Shown here one piece after another: positions 31,143-40,594 of a DNA stretch of 64,000 nucleotides (the stretch's first letter is position 1; each line of letters begins with the position of its first letter). The stretch covers positions 20,252-84,251 of the forward strand of contig DGWK01000030.1 of assembly GCA_002395235.1 (NCBI GenBank), given 5' to 3'. The notes under the pieces were generated by a model. That model had not been told where the DNA came from. It searched no databases and saw nothing but the letters and a program-made list of their open reading frames with translations. Both the position numbers and the translations under genes were made by a program. This DNA comes from Lachnospiraceae bacterium UBA4260 (lineage in GTDB: Bacteria; Bacillota; Clostridia; Lachnospirales; Lachnospiraceae).

Positions 31143-32879
31143 CAATGTCAAAACATAGTTGCTGCTTCCTTCCGCCGCTTCAATGCAGATCGTCGCATGG
31201 GAACCGGGTTTCGTGTCATGGATCGTAAGGCTGTCGCCATTTACAAAATAAGAATCCGTATACAGGTTTTCCCCAAGGTCATTATATACCTTCAGCGCCA
31301 CGGCACTGTCTCCGGTCAATCCGGAAATCGTCAGCGTCACGTCTCCTGTCCTCGATGATGTAAAGGAATAAGTATTTATCTGTTCCTCGACCTCAATGCT
31401 GTCCCTGATCGTGTCCCCTTCTGTGATCTCCACGATGTCCTTGGGCTGGTATACGGAGAGTATGTAGGTTCCCAGCCCTTCCGACTGCTCTACATAGATT
31501 CTGTAGGTCTCGCCGGCCGTAAGACCCGTGAATGTCCTGCCTGTATTTGATCTGTTGTACGTGCCGAAGGTTCCGATATTTTGGCCGAGTCTGTCATACA
31601 TACTGATCTCAAAGCTGTCTTCGGTGTTGACCTCCGTCATCTCGATCCTGCAGTTTCCGTCTGCCCGCGCGGTAAAGGTATAGCAGTTGCGCTGATATGC
31701 AAATTCGCTGCTGTCCTTTACGTGCACGTGCTCTTCCATATCAACTGCCGTTTTCTGCCTGCCGACCAGCAGGTCGTAAGAACCGATCTCTTCGCTCTGG
31801 CTCACCGCAAGAGTGTATGTCTCCCCCGCTGTCAGTTCGGCCCAGACGCCTCTGCCGGTGTACGCGTACGAATTGGAAGTGACCGTAGCTCCGAGCCTGT
31901 CATACAGCACCATGCCGATCCGCATGTCCGCCATCATTTCGCTGGGGAAGAAAGAGTACATACCTGTTTCTCCGGCAGTGATCGTATAGACATTCTCCTG
32001 GTTCTTGTAATCCATTCTGTCTGACAGTACTGTGAGGTCCGACAGATCCACGACAGGTTTAGGCATACCGACGCGGACCACAAATTCGCTCAGGCCTTCC
32101 GACTGGATCACGTGGATCGAATATTTCTCACCCGATCCGGCTGTTTTAAAAACAACGCCGCTGCCGTTTCTGCCCCAGTTTAAGCCGCCGGTCCGCTCTC
32201 CCTTCTCATCGTAGATCTGTATTTCGGCGCCTTCATCGCTCCGCATCTCCGCTATATATACATATACACTTCCCGGGTTGGGAACGGTCACGTCAAAGGT
32301 GACTTCCTGTCCTCTCTCGGTAAAACGCACAGGAAACTCCTTGATCTCAGCGGCCGCTATGCTCTCTGTTTTCTGCGGAATCGGATCGATCTCCGGGACT
32401 TCCGTGTCATAAGGCGGGACTTCGATCACTCTGCCTTCTGATGCGGCATCCTGCGGGTCCTGACCATTCTCTGTCCCTGTCTCCGAATCCGTATCCTGCA
32501 CAACCTCCTCGCCGCTTTCGTTCCCGCTGCCGACTCCCTTAAAGGCGTCAAGCACCGTCCCGCAGGCTTTAAGGATCAGGCCCAGCACGACAATGGCGGC
32601 GGCGACGGCAGCCGACCGGATCAGCAGCTGCATGATCCTGATCCTGCGCTGCTCCTCAGGATCTTCCTCCGGAAACGGATCCTGCTCCGTCTTCCCCGAG
32701 TTATCGATTCGGATATTGTAATTGATCACATTGTTCTGCTCGATGGACCGCACGATCAGGAGCTTGGTTTTACAAAAAGGGCATGTCGCGACCTCCTTGT
32801 CCGGATCAAGGTCCAGCTGTCCGCCGCACTGCGGGCACTTCAGAATAATCATTTTGGAGCTGTCTGATTTTTCCGCCAT
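31137..32879 (-). CDS. Zinc-ribbon membrane protein with four extracellular beta-sandwich repeats
   Basis: A 580-residue protein. Residues 13-42 are a zinc ribbon, CPQCGGQLDLDPDKEVATCPFC. One membrane span lies near 85-105 (LLIRSAAVAAAIVVLGLIL). Outside are four repeats of about 95 residues, resembling pre-peptidase C-terminal (PPC) domains, each with an ending such as YSIHVIQSEGLSEFVVRVG, YTLAVSQSEEIGSYDLLVG, YRIYVEQSEGLGTYILSVY and ATICIEAAEGSSNYVLTLE. The topology is therefore cytoplasmic ribbon, span, surface domains. It starts 10 nt after the C11-LRR gene, so the two surface proteins are one operon. Exact role unknown. The ATG at 32879 has AGGAGG upstream. Confidence 0.78.
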   Translation of the reverse strand: MAEKSDSSKMIILKCPQCGGQLDLDPDKEVATCPFCKTKLLIVRSIEQNNVINYNIRIDNSGKTEQDPFPEEDPEEQRRIRIMQLLIRSAAVAAAIVVLGLILKACGTVLDAFKGVGSGNESGEEVVQDTDSETGTENGQDPQDAASEGRVIEVPPYDTEVPEIDPIPQKTESIAAAEIKEFPVRFTERGQEVTFDVTVPNPGSVYVYIAEMRSDEGAEIQIYDEKGERTGGLNWGRNGSGVVFKTAGSGEKYSIHVIQSEGLSEFVVRVGMPKPVVDLSDLTVLSDRMDYKNQENVYTITAGETGMYSFFPSEMMADMRIGMVLYDRLGATVTSNSYAYTGRGVWAELTAGETYTLAVSQSEEIGSYDLLVGRQKTAVDMEEHVHVKDSSEFAYQRNCYTFTARADGNCRIEMTEVNTEDSFEISMYDRLGQNIGTFGTYNRSNTGRTFTGLTAGETYRIYVEQSEGLGTYILSVYQPKDIVEITEGDTIRDSIEVEEQINTYSFTSSRTGDVTLTISGLTGDSAVALKVYNDLGENLYTDSYFVNGDSLTIHDTKPGSHATICIEAAEGSSNYVLTLE

Positions 32880-32889
32880 TAGATACCTC

Positions 32890-35800
32890 CTATCTCGCTT
32901 TCCAAGGAGTCCCCTTCACATCGAGGGTCTTCTGCGCCTCCGTCCCTTCATAGCAGTGGATCACATATTTGTACTCGTCAGTTTCATAGTCCTTCTCGTC
33001 GATCGAGCCGATGTCCAGAATAGAAGCAGGGAGATAGATGTCTTTGATCCGGTCGCATTCCTTCAAAGCATAGTATTGGATATAAAATGTCCCTTCCGGT
33101 ACGTACAGATCCCCCTCCATACCGGTGGGAACGGCGACCAGCGTCGAGCCGTCCTTGCTCATGAGCAGGCCGTCTGTGACCGTGAAGTTCTCATTGTCCT
33201 CGTCGACCTCATATTGATCAAAGACTGCCCCGCTGATCGAGTTCTTATTGAACTTCAGCTTGGACGGGATCCTGATCACATCCTGTGTAAAGACATAATC
33301 CCCGTAACCGGTGTCAAATGCGGCGTATCCCATGGTCTCCAGCTTTTCGGGCAGCTCAATCCTCCCAAACTTCTCTGTCAGTGTGAAGGCGGAGCCTCCG
33401 ATCGACGCCACCGAAGAGGGAAGACTGACGTCTTCCAGAGACGCGCCGCTGAATGCGCGCTCCCCGATCTCCTTAAGTCCCTTGTTGAACACGACCGCAG
33501 TCAGACCGTAGCAGCCGCTGAACGCGTTTTTCCCTATCGTTCGCATCGACTTGGGGAAAGTGATCTTACCTATATCACCGTTTAAATAAAACGCATTTTC
33601 CCCGATTCTCTCTGTTTTGGCAGGAACTTCATATTCCTTATCCTTTTTACCGCCGGGATATCCGATCAGCGTCTCCCCGGACGCGTCAAAAATGACTCCG
33701 TCTATACTCCGATAATTCTCGTTCTTCTCGTCTATTTCATACGCCTCACACTGTGAGCAGCCGTTCAGAAAACCTACGTCGATCTTCTCTACGGACGCCG
33801 GTATGATCAGCTTGCTGCACGCGCAGTAGGCACTCGAGTATTCTTCGCTCCGAAGCCCCGTGACCGGAAGGTCCCTGAACGTATCGGGGATAGTGAGCTC
33901 ACCACTGCTGTACGAATCGCATGACCAGATCTCCGCGCGGTCCTTGAAGACATGGTAGGTCATTGTAATCGGATTCGCCCCGTCCGCTCCCGGCATCTCT
34001 TCTGTAACTGTCTCATAGACCATATAGTCCGGATCCGTCACGTCGTCATGTTCGATCTCGAACTGTTCCGCATATTTTTCCGCTGCCGACCCTTCCGAAC
34101 AGTGCAGTGTGATACCGTCGTACAGATGTATGTAGCCTCCGTTCCCGTCATCTTCCAAGTCGTAGGGAAAGACCTCTGTGCCGAATCGGAATACACTGTC
34201 CGGGATCACAAAGTGCGTGACTTCGCTGCAGTTTTCCAGCGAATGGTCCTCCAGCGCCGTGATTCCCTCCGGTATGACCATGATCGGTTTCATTCCCCGG
34301 GGCAGCTCAATGATCGTATCCTTGGCCTTGTTGGTGATAAATCCTCCGGACGAGGCAAAATAGGGATTGCTCTCATCCACTTCAAAAGCCGCTATGTTCA
34401 TCATATTAAAGGCGTCGGTGCCGATGTATCTGACATTCGGGCCGATCCGGACCTTATCGATGACCGGATTCTCCGTCGAATGGGAAAACAGGTCATAGAA
34501 GCCGAACGACCGGATCCCGATCGACTCGACGCTGTCCGGAAGATTAAAGGAGGAGAGTTTATCACACTCGAAGAAGGTCATGTTCTCGAAAGTCTTAATA
34601 GTATCCGGAAATACGACCTTCTCGATTGCGGACTCCGCAAAGGCGCCGTAACCGATCACTTCCGTGCCGTTTTCCACTTTGTACTCGCCGCCTTTGGCGC
34701 ACGGGAACTGGATCAAGGTTTTGCCGTCGCCGCTGTAGAGGACGCCGTCCACCGTCTTATAATTGGTATTTTTTTCGCTGATCGTGATCTCCGCGAGATT
34801 ATCGCACCCGTTGAAGGGAATAGACCCGATCTTTACAAGGCTCTCAGGGAGCCGCACAGAGGTGATGTTCTCTATGCCGCTGAAGGCGCCTCTCTGAATC
34901 TGTTCTACGCTGTCCGGTATCTCGAGCTCTGTGATGCCTGTCCTGCAAAGCGCCTCAATCCCGATCGTCTTAAGCCCGTCGGGAAGAACGATTTTTTGCA
35001 GGGTGGAGACGGACAGCGCGTATCTCCCGATCTCCGTCACTTTTTTGCCCCCGATCTCTGCCGGGATGATCAGCTCTTCGTCCTCTCCGCTGTAGCCGGT
35101 GATCACAGCTTCTTCTCCGGAGATATCCGCGTAGAGCGTCCCCTTTTCCGTCGGGATCTGTTCATAATTCCGGCTGTGGTCCAGATTCAGCTCAATGTAA
35201 TCCGAGCCGTGCACATTGCCGTTGATGTCCTTGACCATGACCTGACAGATAAAGTCGCGGTCAAATTCCGACGCGGGTTTCATCTGGATCCGGAAGCCCT
35301 GTTCCAGGCACAGTGGGAACATTTCATACCCGGTGGACTTCCATTCATAGTAAGGCAGCATGTGCCCTTCACTGTCGCGCTGCGGCGAGTAGGCGATGCT
35401 TCCGGCGTTGATGAGAGTCTCATAGTTGGAGACATCGACGGAGGCCTTTCCGCCTGTCCACGCGCTCCCGGAACCGGATGTGATGTCGAGGACGCTCGCC
35501 TCCCTCTCACCGGTGATATTCCTGGCAGTGATCACGACTTCCTCATCCTTATCCCGTTCGACGTCCATAAATTCGTGTCCCGGAGTGAGGTAGCAGCTGA
35601 TCGTCCTGTAAATACACTCCTCTCCGTTCTTCTGCGCCTGTACACATGTAAGAGGCACCGGCGCTTCTTCCATATCCGTGGCGGCGTGAAGCAGCATGGG
35701 ATCGGACGGGATATGCAGGACATTGTTCTCATCCGGCTCGACCACGACATTGGCCGTTGTGATCGCGAAATCGCCAAATCCGTTCCTCTGCAGTACCGTG

Positions 35801-37350
35801 TAATAGGCGCTGGAAGAATTTCTCACCTGCTCTTCCGTAAGCTGCACGGTAAGTTCCTCGCCGCTTCGCTCGATCGAGGCAATCGTCCAGTCCGTGTTTG
35901 TGCTCTCCTTCCAGGAATTCATGTAGGCGTCGACAAATTGCGTGTAGCTCTCGGAGAGCGCGCTCTCTTCGGAGTACAGTTCTTTCGAGATGCCGTAGAG
36001 CTCCTGGTTGTCGCCGGGAAGATAGATGGACATGCCGGATGCGCCGCTTACATTGGAGGTATATCCTACCAGCATCTGATCCAGCGCGTCGTGGACCGCC
36101 TTGCACTCCTGCGGATACAGCTCTTCCAGGTTCCCCGTCAGGTCTCTGAGGTCCAGCATATCGTACGCGTCTTCCTTGCTGCTCGCGGCGCCAAGGCCAA
36201 ACGCCTTGGTCCTGGCTCTCGCCTTGTTGATCTCGGGATAACTGCCTTCCTCAATCCCCTTCGTCATGGCTTTAAAGAGAGCGCCCGTGCTCTCGATCAG
36301 CGCGTCTGTCTTGCTCAGATCCATGGCGGCCAGCGTCACGTCCGGGTTAAAGAATTCCGACTTGTTGGCCTCATAGTAGCTGCCGTAGGAATCGACGATG
36401 GAACTGACGATGGTCCTTGCGTCATCCGTGCTGTTGAGCGTGCTCAGAAAGCTGTAATCCCAGCCGCGGCCGGACTCCAGCTCCTCCGATCCGACCAGAT
36501 ACTGCGCGTAATCTTTCCACAGATTTGCCGTCTCGATGCTGCCCATCAGGCAGGCGTCAAACCCGACCCAGTCCAGCTTCTTTCCGCCGGTGAATATGGT
36601 CCGGTCCATGGCGCTGCGCAGTTCTTCGAATAAAAGGCTGTCATTCTCGTAGAACTCGTCGCTCCCGTATCCCCACAGAGGGCCCGCGCCGTGGTCCCAC
36701 AGGACAAGTCCGTAGTGTTTGGCGGGGAAATTGGTCGTACAGTAATTGACGAACTCCGACAGGGTCTGGGCGGCGCCCATGTCCGCCGTCTCGGCCGTCT
36801 GCGCCGTGACTTCCAGCTCCTCTCCGTTGGCCATATTGATAACGCTGTTGCATTTATTGGAGATATCGCCAGTCCACCGCTTGCTCCCTCCGGTATAGAC
36901 AAGCAGGTTGTTCCTGCCGTAGTCCATTCCCGAAGCGATCATCTCGTTGATGTCGTTGGTCGCCGCGCCGTAATGGCTCTCCAGGTTCGAGCCGACGACA
37001 TAGACCATGATTGTGTAATCCTTGTCTGAGAGTTTAGGCAGGTCATGCGCCGCAAAGAGCGCGGACGCCTTCTCATCGATATCCATTCTCTTCTTATTCT
37101 CGGCCGCGCGGCTGTAATTGGAGGCCTCCTGCCCCATGATCACCAGCTCCGGCTTCTCGCTCCCGGCAGGTTCCTCAGCTGCCGCAGTCTCCTCCGACGC
37201 ACTCTCTTCTGCCGCTGCCGTCTCCGCTGCCGGCTGCGCCGCTCCTGTCGCGCCGCTCTGCGCTCCTTGCGTTCCGGCAGCTCCCGTCGGTCCCCCGCAG
37301 GCGCTCAGGAACATCACTAAACTTATAAGGATCGCAATCGTCTTCTTCAT
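32890..37350 (-). CDS. Clostripain-like (C11) cysteine protease fused to BspA-type LRR_5 repeats, lipoprotein
   Basis: A 1486-residue surface protein. The signal peptide ends in lipobox LSACGG near residue 18. An Ala/Glu-rich stalk leads to a peptidase C11 domain starting YTIMVYVVGSNLE near 105, with the catalytic His in YGLVLWDHGAG and the Cys in WVGFDACLMGS, the clostripain dyad. A beta-rich region follows, and from about residue 730 a long series of LRR_5 repeats (for example KVTEIGRYALSVSTLQKIVL, TIGIEALCRTGITELEIPDS), interrupted by DEKNENYRSIDGVIF-type inserts. C11 enzymes cleave after Arg; the LRRs probably bind host or partner proteins. The ATG at 37350 has GGAGG seven nt upstream. 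Both functions in one chain are unusual in size. Confidence 0.9.
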   Translation of the reverse strand: MKKTIAILISLVMFLSACGGPTGAAGTQGAQSGATGAAQPAAETAAAEESASEETAAAEEPAGSEKPELVIMGQEASNYSRAAENKKRMDIDEKASALFAAHDLPKLSDKDYTIMVYVVGSNLESHYGAATNDINEMIASGMDYGRNNLLVYTGGSKRWTGDISNKCNSVINMANGEELEVTAQTAETADMGAAQTLSEFVNYCTTNFPAKHYGLVLWDHGAGPLWGYGSDEFYENDSLLFEELRSAMDRTIFTGGKKLDWVGFDACLMGSIETANLWKDYAQYLVGSEELESGRGWDYSFLSTLNSTDDARTIVSSIVDSYGSYYEANKSEFFNPDVTLAAMDLSKTDALIESTGALFKAMTKGIEEGSYPEINKARARTKAFGLGAASSKEDAYDMLDLRDLTGNLEELYPQECKAVHDALDQMLVGYTSNVSGASGMSIYLPGDNQELYGISKELYSEESALSESYTQFVDAYMNSWKESTNTDWTIASIERSGEELTVQLTEEQVRNSSSAYYTVLQRNGFGDFAITTANVVVEPDENNVLHIPSDPMLLHAATDMEEAPVPLTCVQAQKNGEECIYRTISCYLTPGHEFMDVERDKDEEVVITARNITGEREASVLDITSGSGSAWTGGKASVDVSNYETLINAGSIAYSPQRDSEGHMLPYYEWKSTGYEMFPLCLEQGFRIQMKPASEFDRDFICQVMVKDINGNVHGSDYIELNLDHSRNYEQIPTEKGTLYADISGEEAVITGYSGEDEELIIPAEIGGKKVTEIGRYALSVSTLQKIVLPDGLKTIGIEALCRTGITELEIPDSVEQIQRGAFSGIENITSVRLPESLVKIGSIPFNGCDNLAEITISEKNTNYKTVDGVLYSGDGKTLIQFPCAKGGEYKVENGTEVIGYGAFAESAIEKVVFPDTIKTFENMTFFECDKLSSFNLPDSVESIGIRSFGFYDLFSHSTENPVIDKVRIGPNVRYIGTDAFNMMNIAAFEVDESNPYFASSGGFITNKAKDTIIELPRGMKPIMVIPEGITALEDHSLENCSEVTHFVIPDSVFRFGTEVFPYDLEDDGNGGYIHLYDGITLHCSEGSAAEKYAEQFEIEHDDVTDPDYMVYETVTEEMPGADGANPITMTYHVFKDRAEIWSCDSYSSGELTIPDTFRDLPVTGLRSEEYSSAYCACSKLIIPASVEKIDVGFLNGCSQCEAYEIDEKNENYRSIDGVIFDASGETLIGYPGGKKDKEYEVPAKTERIGENAFYLNGDIGKITFPKSMRTIGKNAFSGCYGLTAVVFNKGLKEIGERAFSGASLEDVSLPSSVASIGGSAFTLTEKFGRIELPEKLETMGYAAFDTGYGDYVFTQDVIRIPSKLKFNKNSISGAVFDQYEVDEDNENFTVTDGLLMSKDGSTLVAVPTGMEGDLYVPEGTFYIQYYALKECDRIKDIYLPASILDIGSIDEKDYETDEYKYVIHCYEGTEAQKTLDVKGTPWKAR

Positions 37351-37412
37351 GACCACTCCTCCAAAGATGCCGGCTTTCTGCCGCCGATTCTGTCAAAATA
37401 TCGATCACTTTA

Positions 37413-37421
37413 AGTATACCA
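37413..37421 (-). promoter_or_regulatory. Extended -10 promoter of the C11-LRR operon
   Basis: On the minus strand TGGTATACT, with TATACT at 37418-37413, about 63 nt before the start codon. No clear -35. Confidence 0.5.
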
Positions 37422-37461
37422 TAAGCGCCGTCCTCTTCTGTTACATAAATATTACAAACTA

Positions 37462-37490
37462 TTGCATCTCAGTTCATAATAGGATAAAAT
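37462..37490 (+). promoter_or_regulatory. Promoter of the DUF3048 lipoprotein gene
   Basis: TTGCAT, a 17-nt spacer and TAAAAT at 37485-37490, 58 nt upstream of the start. Confidence 0.6.
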
Positions 37491-37548
37491 AAGCTATGTA
37501 TTTAACCTTTCACAGAAAAGCAAATTACTAAATACTTCAGGAGGACTT

Positions 37549-38922
37549 ATGTATAAAAGAAGTCTTTGTGCTCTGACAGTCGCATCGCTTGCCCTGTCAA
37601 CGGCTTTAATGGGATGCGGCAGCGCCACAGCGCCCGCGTCAACCCCGCAGGAAGAAACAACTGCAGCAGAAACAACAGTAAAGACGACGCAGGAGACAAC
37701 GCAGGAAGCAGACAATGCGGCCGCAGCGGCGACCACCGTCACGGACGCCTCGACAGAAGCGATCTCCAAGCCGGAGCCCCAGCCGATACCCGAGCCCGAG
37801 CCGGAGCCGGAACTTCCCAGAAGTCCCCTGACAGGCAAGGTCATGGATGAAGAGCTCCTCAAGCAGCGCCCTCTGGCCTTTATGTACCCCATCAACCAGC
37901 AGGCCCAGCCCCAGTACGGTCTCGACAGAGTCGACGTCTTCTATGAGATCATGGAAGAAGGCAACATGAGCCGCCAGATGGGCATCATGCAGGACTGGCA
38001 GGATCTTGAGAGGATCGGCAATGTCCGCAGTATCCGCTCCTATTTTGTCTATGAAGCACTTGAGTGGGATCCCATCATCATCCACTTCGGCGGTCCTTCC
38101 GACTACACCGGAGAGATCCTTACCCGCGAGGACGTGGACAATATCAACGGAACCGGACACCCTTCCATGGGTCCCGACTACGGCGCTTTCTATCGCATCC
38201 CGCATGACGGCGTCGCCCTTGAGCACACCGCTTACACGGACGCCGAGCATATCCTTAACGCGATCGAAGAGGCCGGTTTCGAGAAGGAGCACCGCGAGGA
38301 ATACTATCACGACAAGCACTTTACTTTTGCAAAGGACGGCGAGATCAATGATCTCTCCCAGTATCCCGACGCCGTAGACGCCACCGAAGTCGACATGTCC
38401 GGCTCCTACCCCGTCACACATTCCGCGCTCAGCTACGATGAAGAAGATCACCTCTACTACAAGAGACTGTACGGCGAGCCCCAGTGCGACGCAGTCACCG
38501 GCGAGCAGATGGCCTTCACCAACATCTTCATCCAGCGCGCCGAGTGGGTCTACGCCAACAACGACTCCCGCGAGTGGGAAGAAGGAACACACGGCTATCT
38601 GTGGTTCCGCATCGAGGAACCCGGCTATGACGGATTCTACATCACAAACGGCAAGATGATCCACGTCACATGGAACAAAGAGGACGACTATGAGCCCACC
38701 CTGTTCTACGACGACAACGGCAACGAAGTCACTGTCAACCAGGGACGCACCATGATCTTCATCATCCGTGACGACAGAGATACCTTTGAGATCGACGGCA
38801 TCGACTACTATCCCGAAGATCACAAGACTCTCACGGAGACAGACACCGAGGAATCCTCCGAGGGCGCGACCGCAGAAGAAGAGTCCGCTCCTGCTGAGGA
38901 ACCCGAAAACGAGGAGATGTAA
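37549..38922 (+). CDS. DUF3048 (YerB-like) lipoprotein
   Basis: A 457-residue exported lipoprotein. The signal peptide ends LMGCGS, with Cys near 23, followed by a Thr/Glu and Pro/Glu-rich stalk to residue 88. The body has the DUF3048 features RPLAFMYPINQQAQPQYGLDRVDVFYEI-like opening (RPLAFMYPINQQAQPQ) and MGIMQDWQDLERIGNVRSIRSYFV (part: RIGNVRSIRSYFV), with HVTWNKEDDYEPTLFYDDNG and TVNQGRTMIFII near the end. A tail of about 30 Glu/Ser residues follows. B. subtilis YerB is the known relative; the molecular role is not established. The ATG at 37549 has AGGAGG upstream. Divergent from the C11-LRR gene. Confidence 0.85.
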   Translation: MYKRSLCALTVASLALSTALMGCGSATAPASTPQEETTAAETTVKTTQETTQEADNAAAAATTVTDASTEAISKPEPQPIPEPEPEPELPRSPLTGKVMDEELLKQRPLAFMYPINQQAQPQYGLDRVDVFYEIMEEGNMSRQMGIMQDWQDLERIGNVRSIRSYFVYEALEWDPIIIHFGGPSDYTGEILTREDVDNINGTGHPSMGPDYGAFYRIPHDGVALEHTAYTDAEHILNAIEEAGFEKEHREEYYHDKHFTFAKDGEINDLSQYPDAVDATEVDMSGSYPVTHSALSYDEEDHLYYKRLYGEPQCDAVTGEQMAFTNIFIQRAEWVYANNDSREWEEGTHGYLWFRIEEPGYDGFYITNGKMIHVTWNKEDDYEPTLFYDDNGNEVTVNQGRTMIFIIRDDRDTFEIDGIDYYPEDHKTLTETDTEESSEGATAEEESAPAEEPENEEM

Positions 38923-38982
38923 CGCATTGTAAACCCTTCTGCACTTAGCAGTGCCGCACCGCGGCTCCGCTAAAAGATAATA

Positions 38983-39020
38983 CTAAAGGCCTTGGGACCG
39001 GTCAGGTCCCAAGGCCTTAT
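38983..39020. terminator. Bidirectional terminator between DUF3048 and the histidine phosphatase gene
   Basis: AAGGCCTTGGGACC-GGTCA-GGTCCCAAGGCCTT, a 14-bp stem between convergent genes, with a T-rich run on the plus side. Confidence 0.85.
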
Positions 39021-39043
39021 CTTATGTCCTTATGTCCTCTTCG

Positions 39044-39745
39044 TTATTTCGCAGGCGGCGCTCCGTAGGAAAACTGAAGCTCCTCCGGAACGTGATGTTT
39101 ATCTCCGTAATAAAGAAGCCGGACATTGTCGTTCTCATCGATCTCCGCGCAGCTCACACTCACATTGTAGAGCAGAAAGCGGTCCATTTTCTCCGCCGGT
39201 ATTCCCGAGGCGTAGTTGAGAAAAGTCTGGATGGCCGTCCCGTGGGAGGCGATCACAATATTCTCTCCCCGGTGTTCCCTGACGATCCGCATGACTGCTT
39301 CCGTCACCCTGTCGTAGACCTGGATCATGGACTCCCCGCCCGGCGCCTGCGCGTGTCCTCTGTCTTCATTGAGCACATACATCCTGTAGAACTCGGGATA
39401 GCCCGCCTTGATCTCCTCCTGCGTCCATCCGTCGATGACGCCGAAGTCGATCTCCATCACGCCGGGCTCCACCAGGACCGGCACCTCATGGTCCTGAGAG
39501 GCCAGACTGTATTCCAGCGTCTTGACGGCGCGCTGCAGCGGGCTTGTGACGCCCAGGTCCACATGGATATCCCTGAAATAATTCTCAAGGCACGCCCCCT
39601 GCTTCTCTCCCGCCTCGTCCAGCGGGTTGTCCGTCTGCCCCTGGTAGCGCAGCTGCTGATTCCACTCCGTTGTGCCGTGTCTCACAAGATATACTCTTGT
39701 TGTCTTCTCTCCTCTCAGATTACCGCTCAGATTATTGTGATCCAT
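39044..39745 (-). CDS. Histidine phosphatase (phosphoglycerate mutase-like)
   Basis: A 233-residue cytoplasmic phosphatase. The catalytic RHG is in VYLVRHGTTEWNQQLRYQG near 17-35, the second Arg in TSPLQRAVKTLEY, Glu in VMEIDFGVIDGWT and the second His in IVIASHGTAIQTF. All four key residues are present, so it should be active. The ATG at 39745 has GGGAG upstream; a longer frame starts inside the previous gene. It is the last gene of the island operon, 23 nt after the transglutaminase-like gene, and a terminator follows. It may just be cotranscribed and not part of the mechanism. The substrate is unknown. Confidence 0.85.
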   Translation of the reverse strand: MDHNNLSGNLRGEKTTRVYLVRHGTTEWNQQLRYQGQTDNPLDEAGEKQGACLENYFRDIHVDLGVTSPLQRAVKTLEYSLASQDHEVPVLVEPGVMEIDFGVIDGWTQEEIKAGYPEFYRMYVLNEDRGHAQAPGGESMIQVYDRVTEAVMRIVREHRGENIVIASHGTAIQTFLNYASGIPAEKMDRFLLYNVSVSCAEIDENDNVRLLYYGDKHHVPEELQFSYGAPPAK

Positions 39746-39768
39746 TTCGTCGTCTCCCTGCCATCTTT

Positions 39769-40545
39769 TTATATGAACACGCCTGCGCGCCGGGCCGTGC
39801 ACGCCGGAACATTTCTCTTCCAGTCATGGTCCCCGGCCGCCTCCTGATCACTGATCAGGTAATACTTGTAAGAAATAACTCCCTTACTGCTGAGATTGAT
39901 ATCCCAGGTCATGTCCAAATGATAAGCCTTTCCGCCGATCTTCACAATATTCCAGGCGTGATTTCCGTTATCTTCTTCGAAGGCGGACTGCCCCGCCACG
40001 ACGATACAGGGGATGTTCAGGGCGTTCAGTACAAGCTTCACTGTTTTGGAAATGCCGTCGCAGACAGCGCACTGCTTGGAGAAGATTCCGATCACGGAAT
40101 GGGCGGAGATCAGTCTTCCCTTCTTTCTCTCGCTCAGAGCCGTGTCGTCGTACTCCGCTTCCGAGGCCAGATAGTCGTGCAGCCGCCGCACTGCCTGCGC
40201 GTCGGACACCCGGTCCAGATCCAGCTTGCGGATCAGATCGTTCACGCCCCGCTCGATCCTGCCGTTAAAGTCGCGGATGATCTCCCTGCTGAGCGTGTAA
40301 GAAGGCTCGATCAGGGTCCTCTCGCAAGCCCCGGAATACTGTATGATATGGATCTCCCTTCCCAGATAGTAGAGGTGCGGGTTGTCCAGAACGAGCGCCA
40401 TATAGATTTCCGTGATCCGGTCCGCGTCGGCGCTGCCCTCGATCTCTGCCGCCTTTCTGCCGCTTAGCACGGCGTCGTGCAGCGCCTCGTAGATCCGCTG
40501 ATCCCGGCGATTCATTCTTGTATAGTAATAGCGGTCCGCGATCAT
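39769..40545 (-). CDS. Transglutaminase-like cysteine protease/peptide-modifying protein
   Basis: A 258-residue protein without signal peptide. The transglutaminase-like triad is visible: Cys in FSKQCAVCDGISKTVKLVL near 168, His in GNHAWNIVKIGGKAYHLD near 210 and Asp in LDMTWD near 223. The N-terminal half is helical (RRDQRIYEALHDAV, REIIRDFNGRIERGVNDLI). Bacterial members of this fold cleave or modify peptides, and some regulate partner proteins. It lies between a PP2C gene (46-nt gap) and a histidine phosphatase gene (23-nt gap) in the island operon. The ATG at 40545 has GGAGG six nt upstream. Confidence 0.8.
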   Translation of the reverse strand: MIADRYYYTRMNRRDQRIYEALHDAVLSGRKAAEIEGSADADRITEIYMALVLDNPHLYYLGREIHIIQYSGACERTLIEPSYTLSREIIRDFNGRIERGVNDLIRKLDLDRVSDAQAVRRLHDYLASEAEYDDTALSERKKGRLISAHSVIGIFSKQCAVCDGISKTVKLVLNALNIPCIVVAGQSAFEEDNGNHAWNIVKIGGKAYHLDMTWDINLSSKGVISYKYYLISDQEAAGDHDWKRNVPACTARRAGVFI

Positions 40546-40594
40546 CACTGCCCTCCGTTTGCGTCCCTACTCCCGGAAACCGTGCGCGTGTGCA

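Noticed and set aside
33952..36633. 893-codon plus-strand open frame
   Set aside because: Shadow of the C11-LRR gene; arises from its GC-rich third positions.
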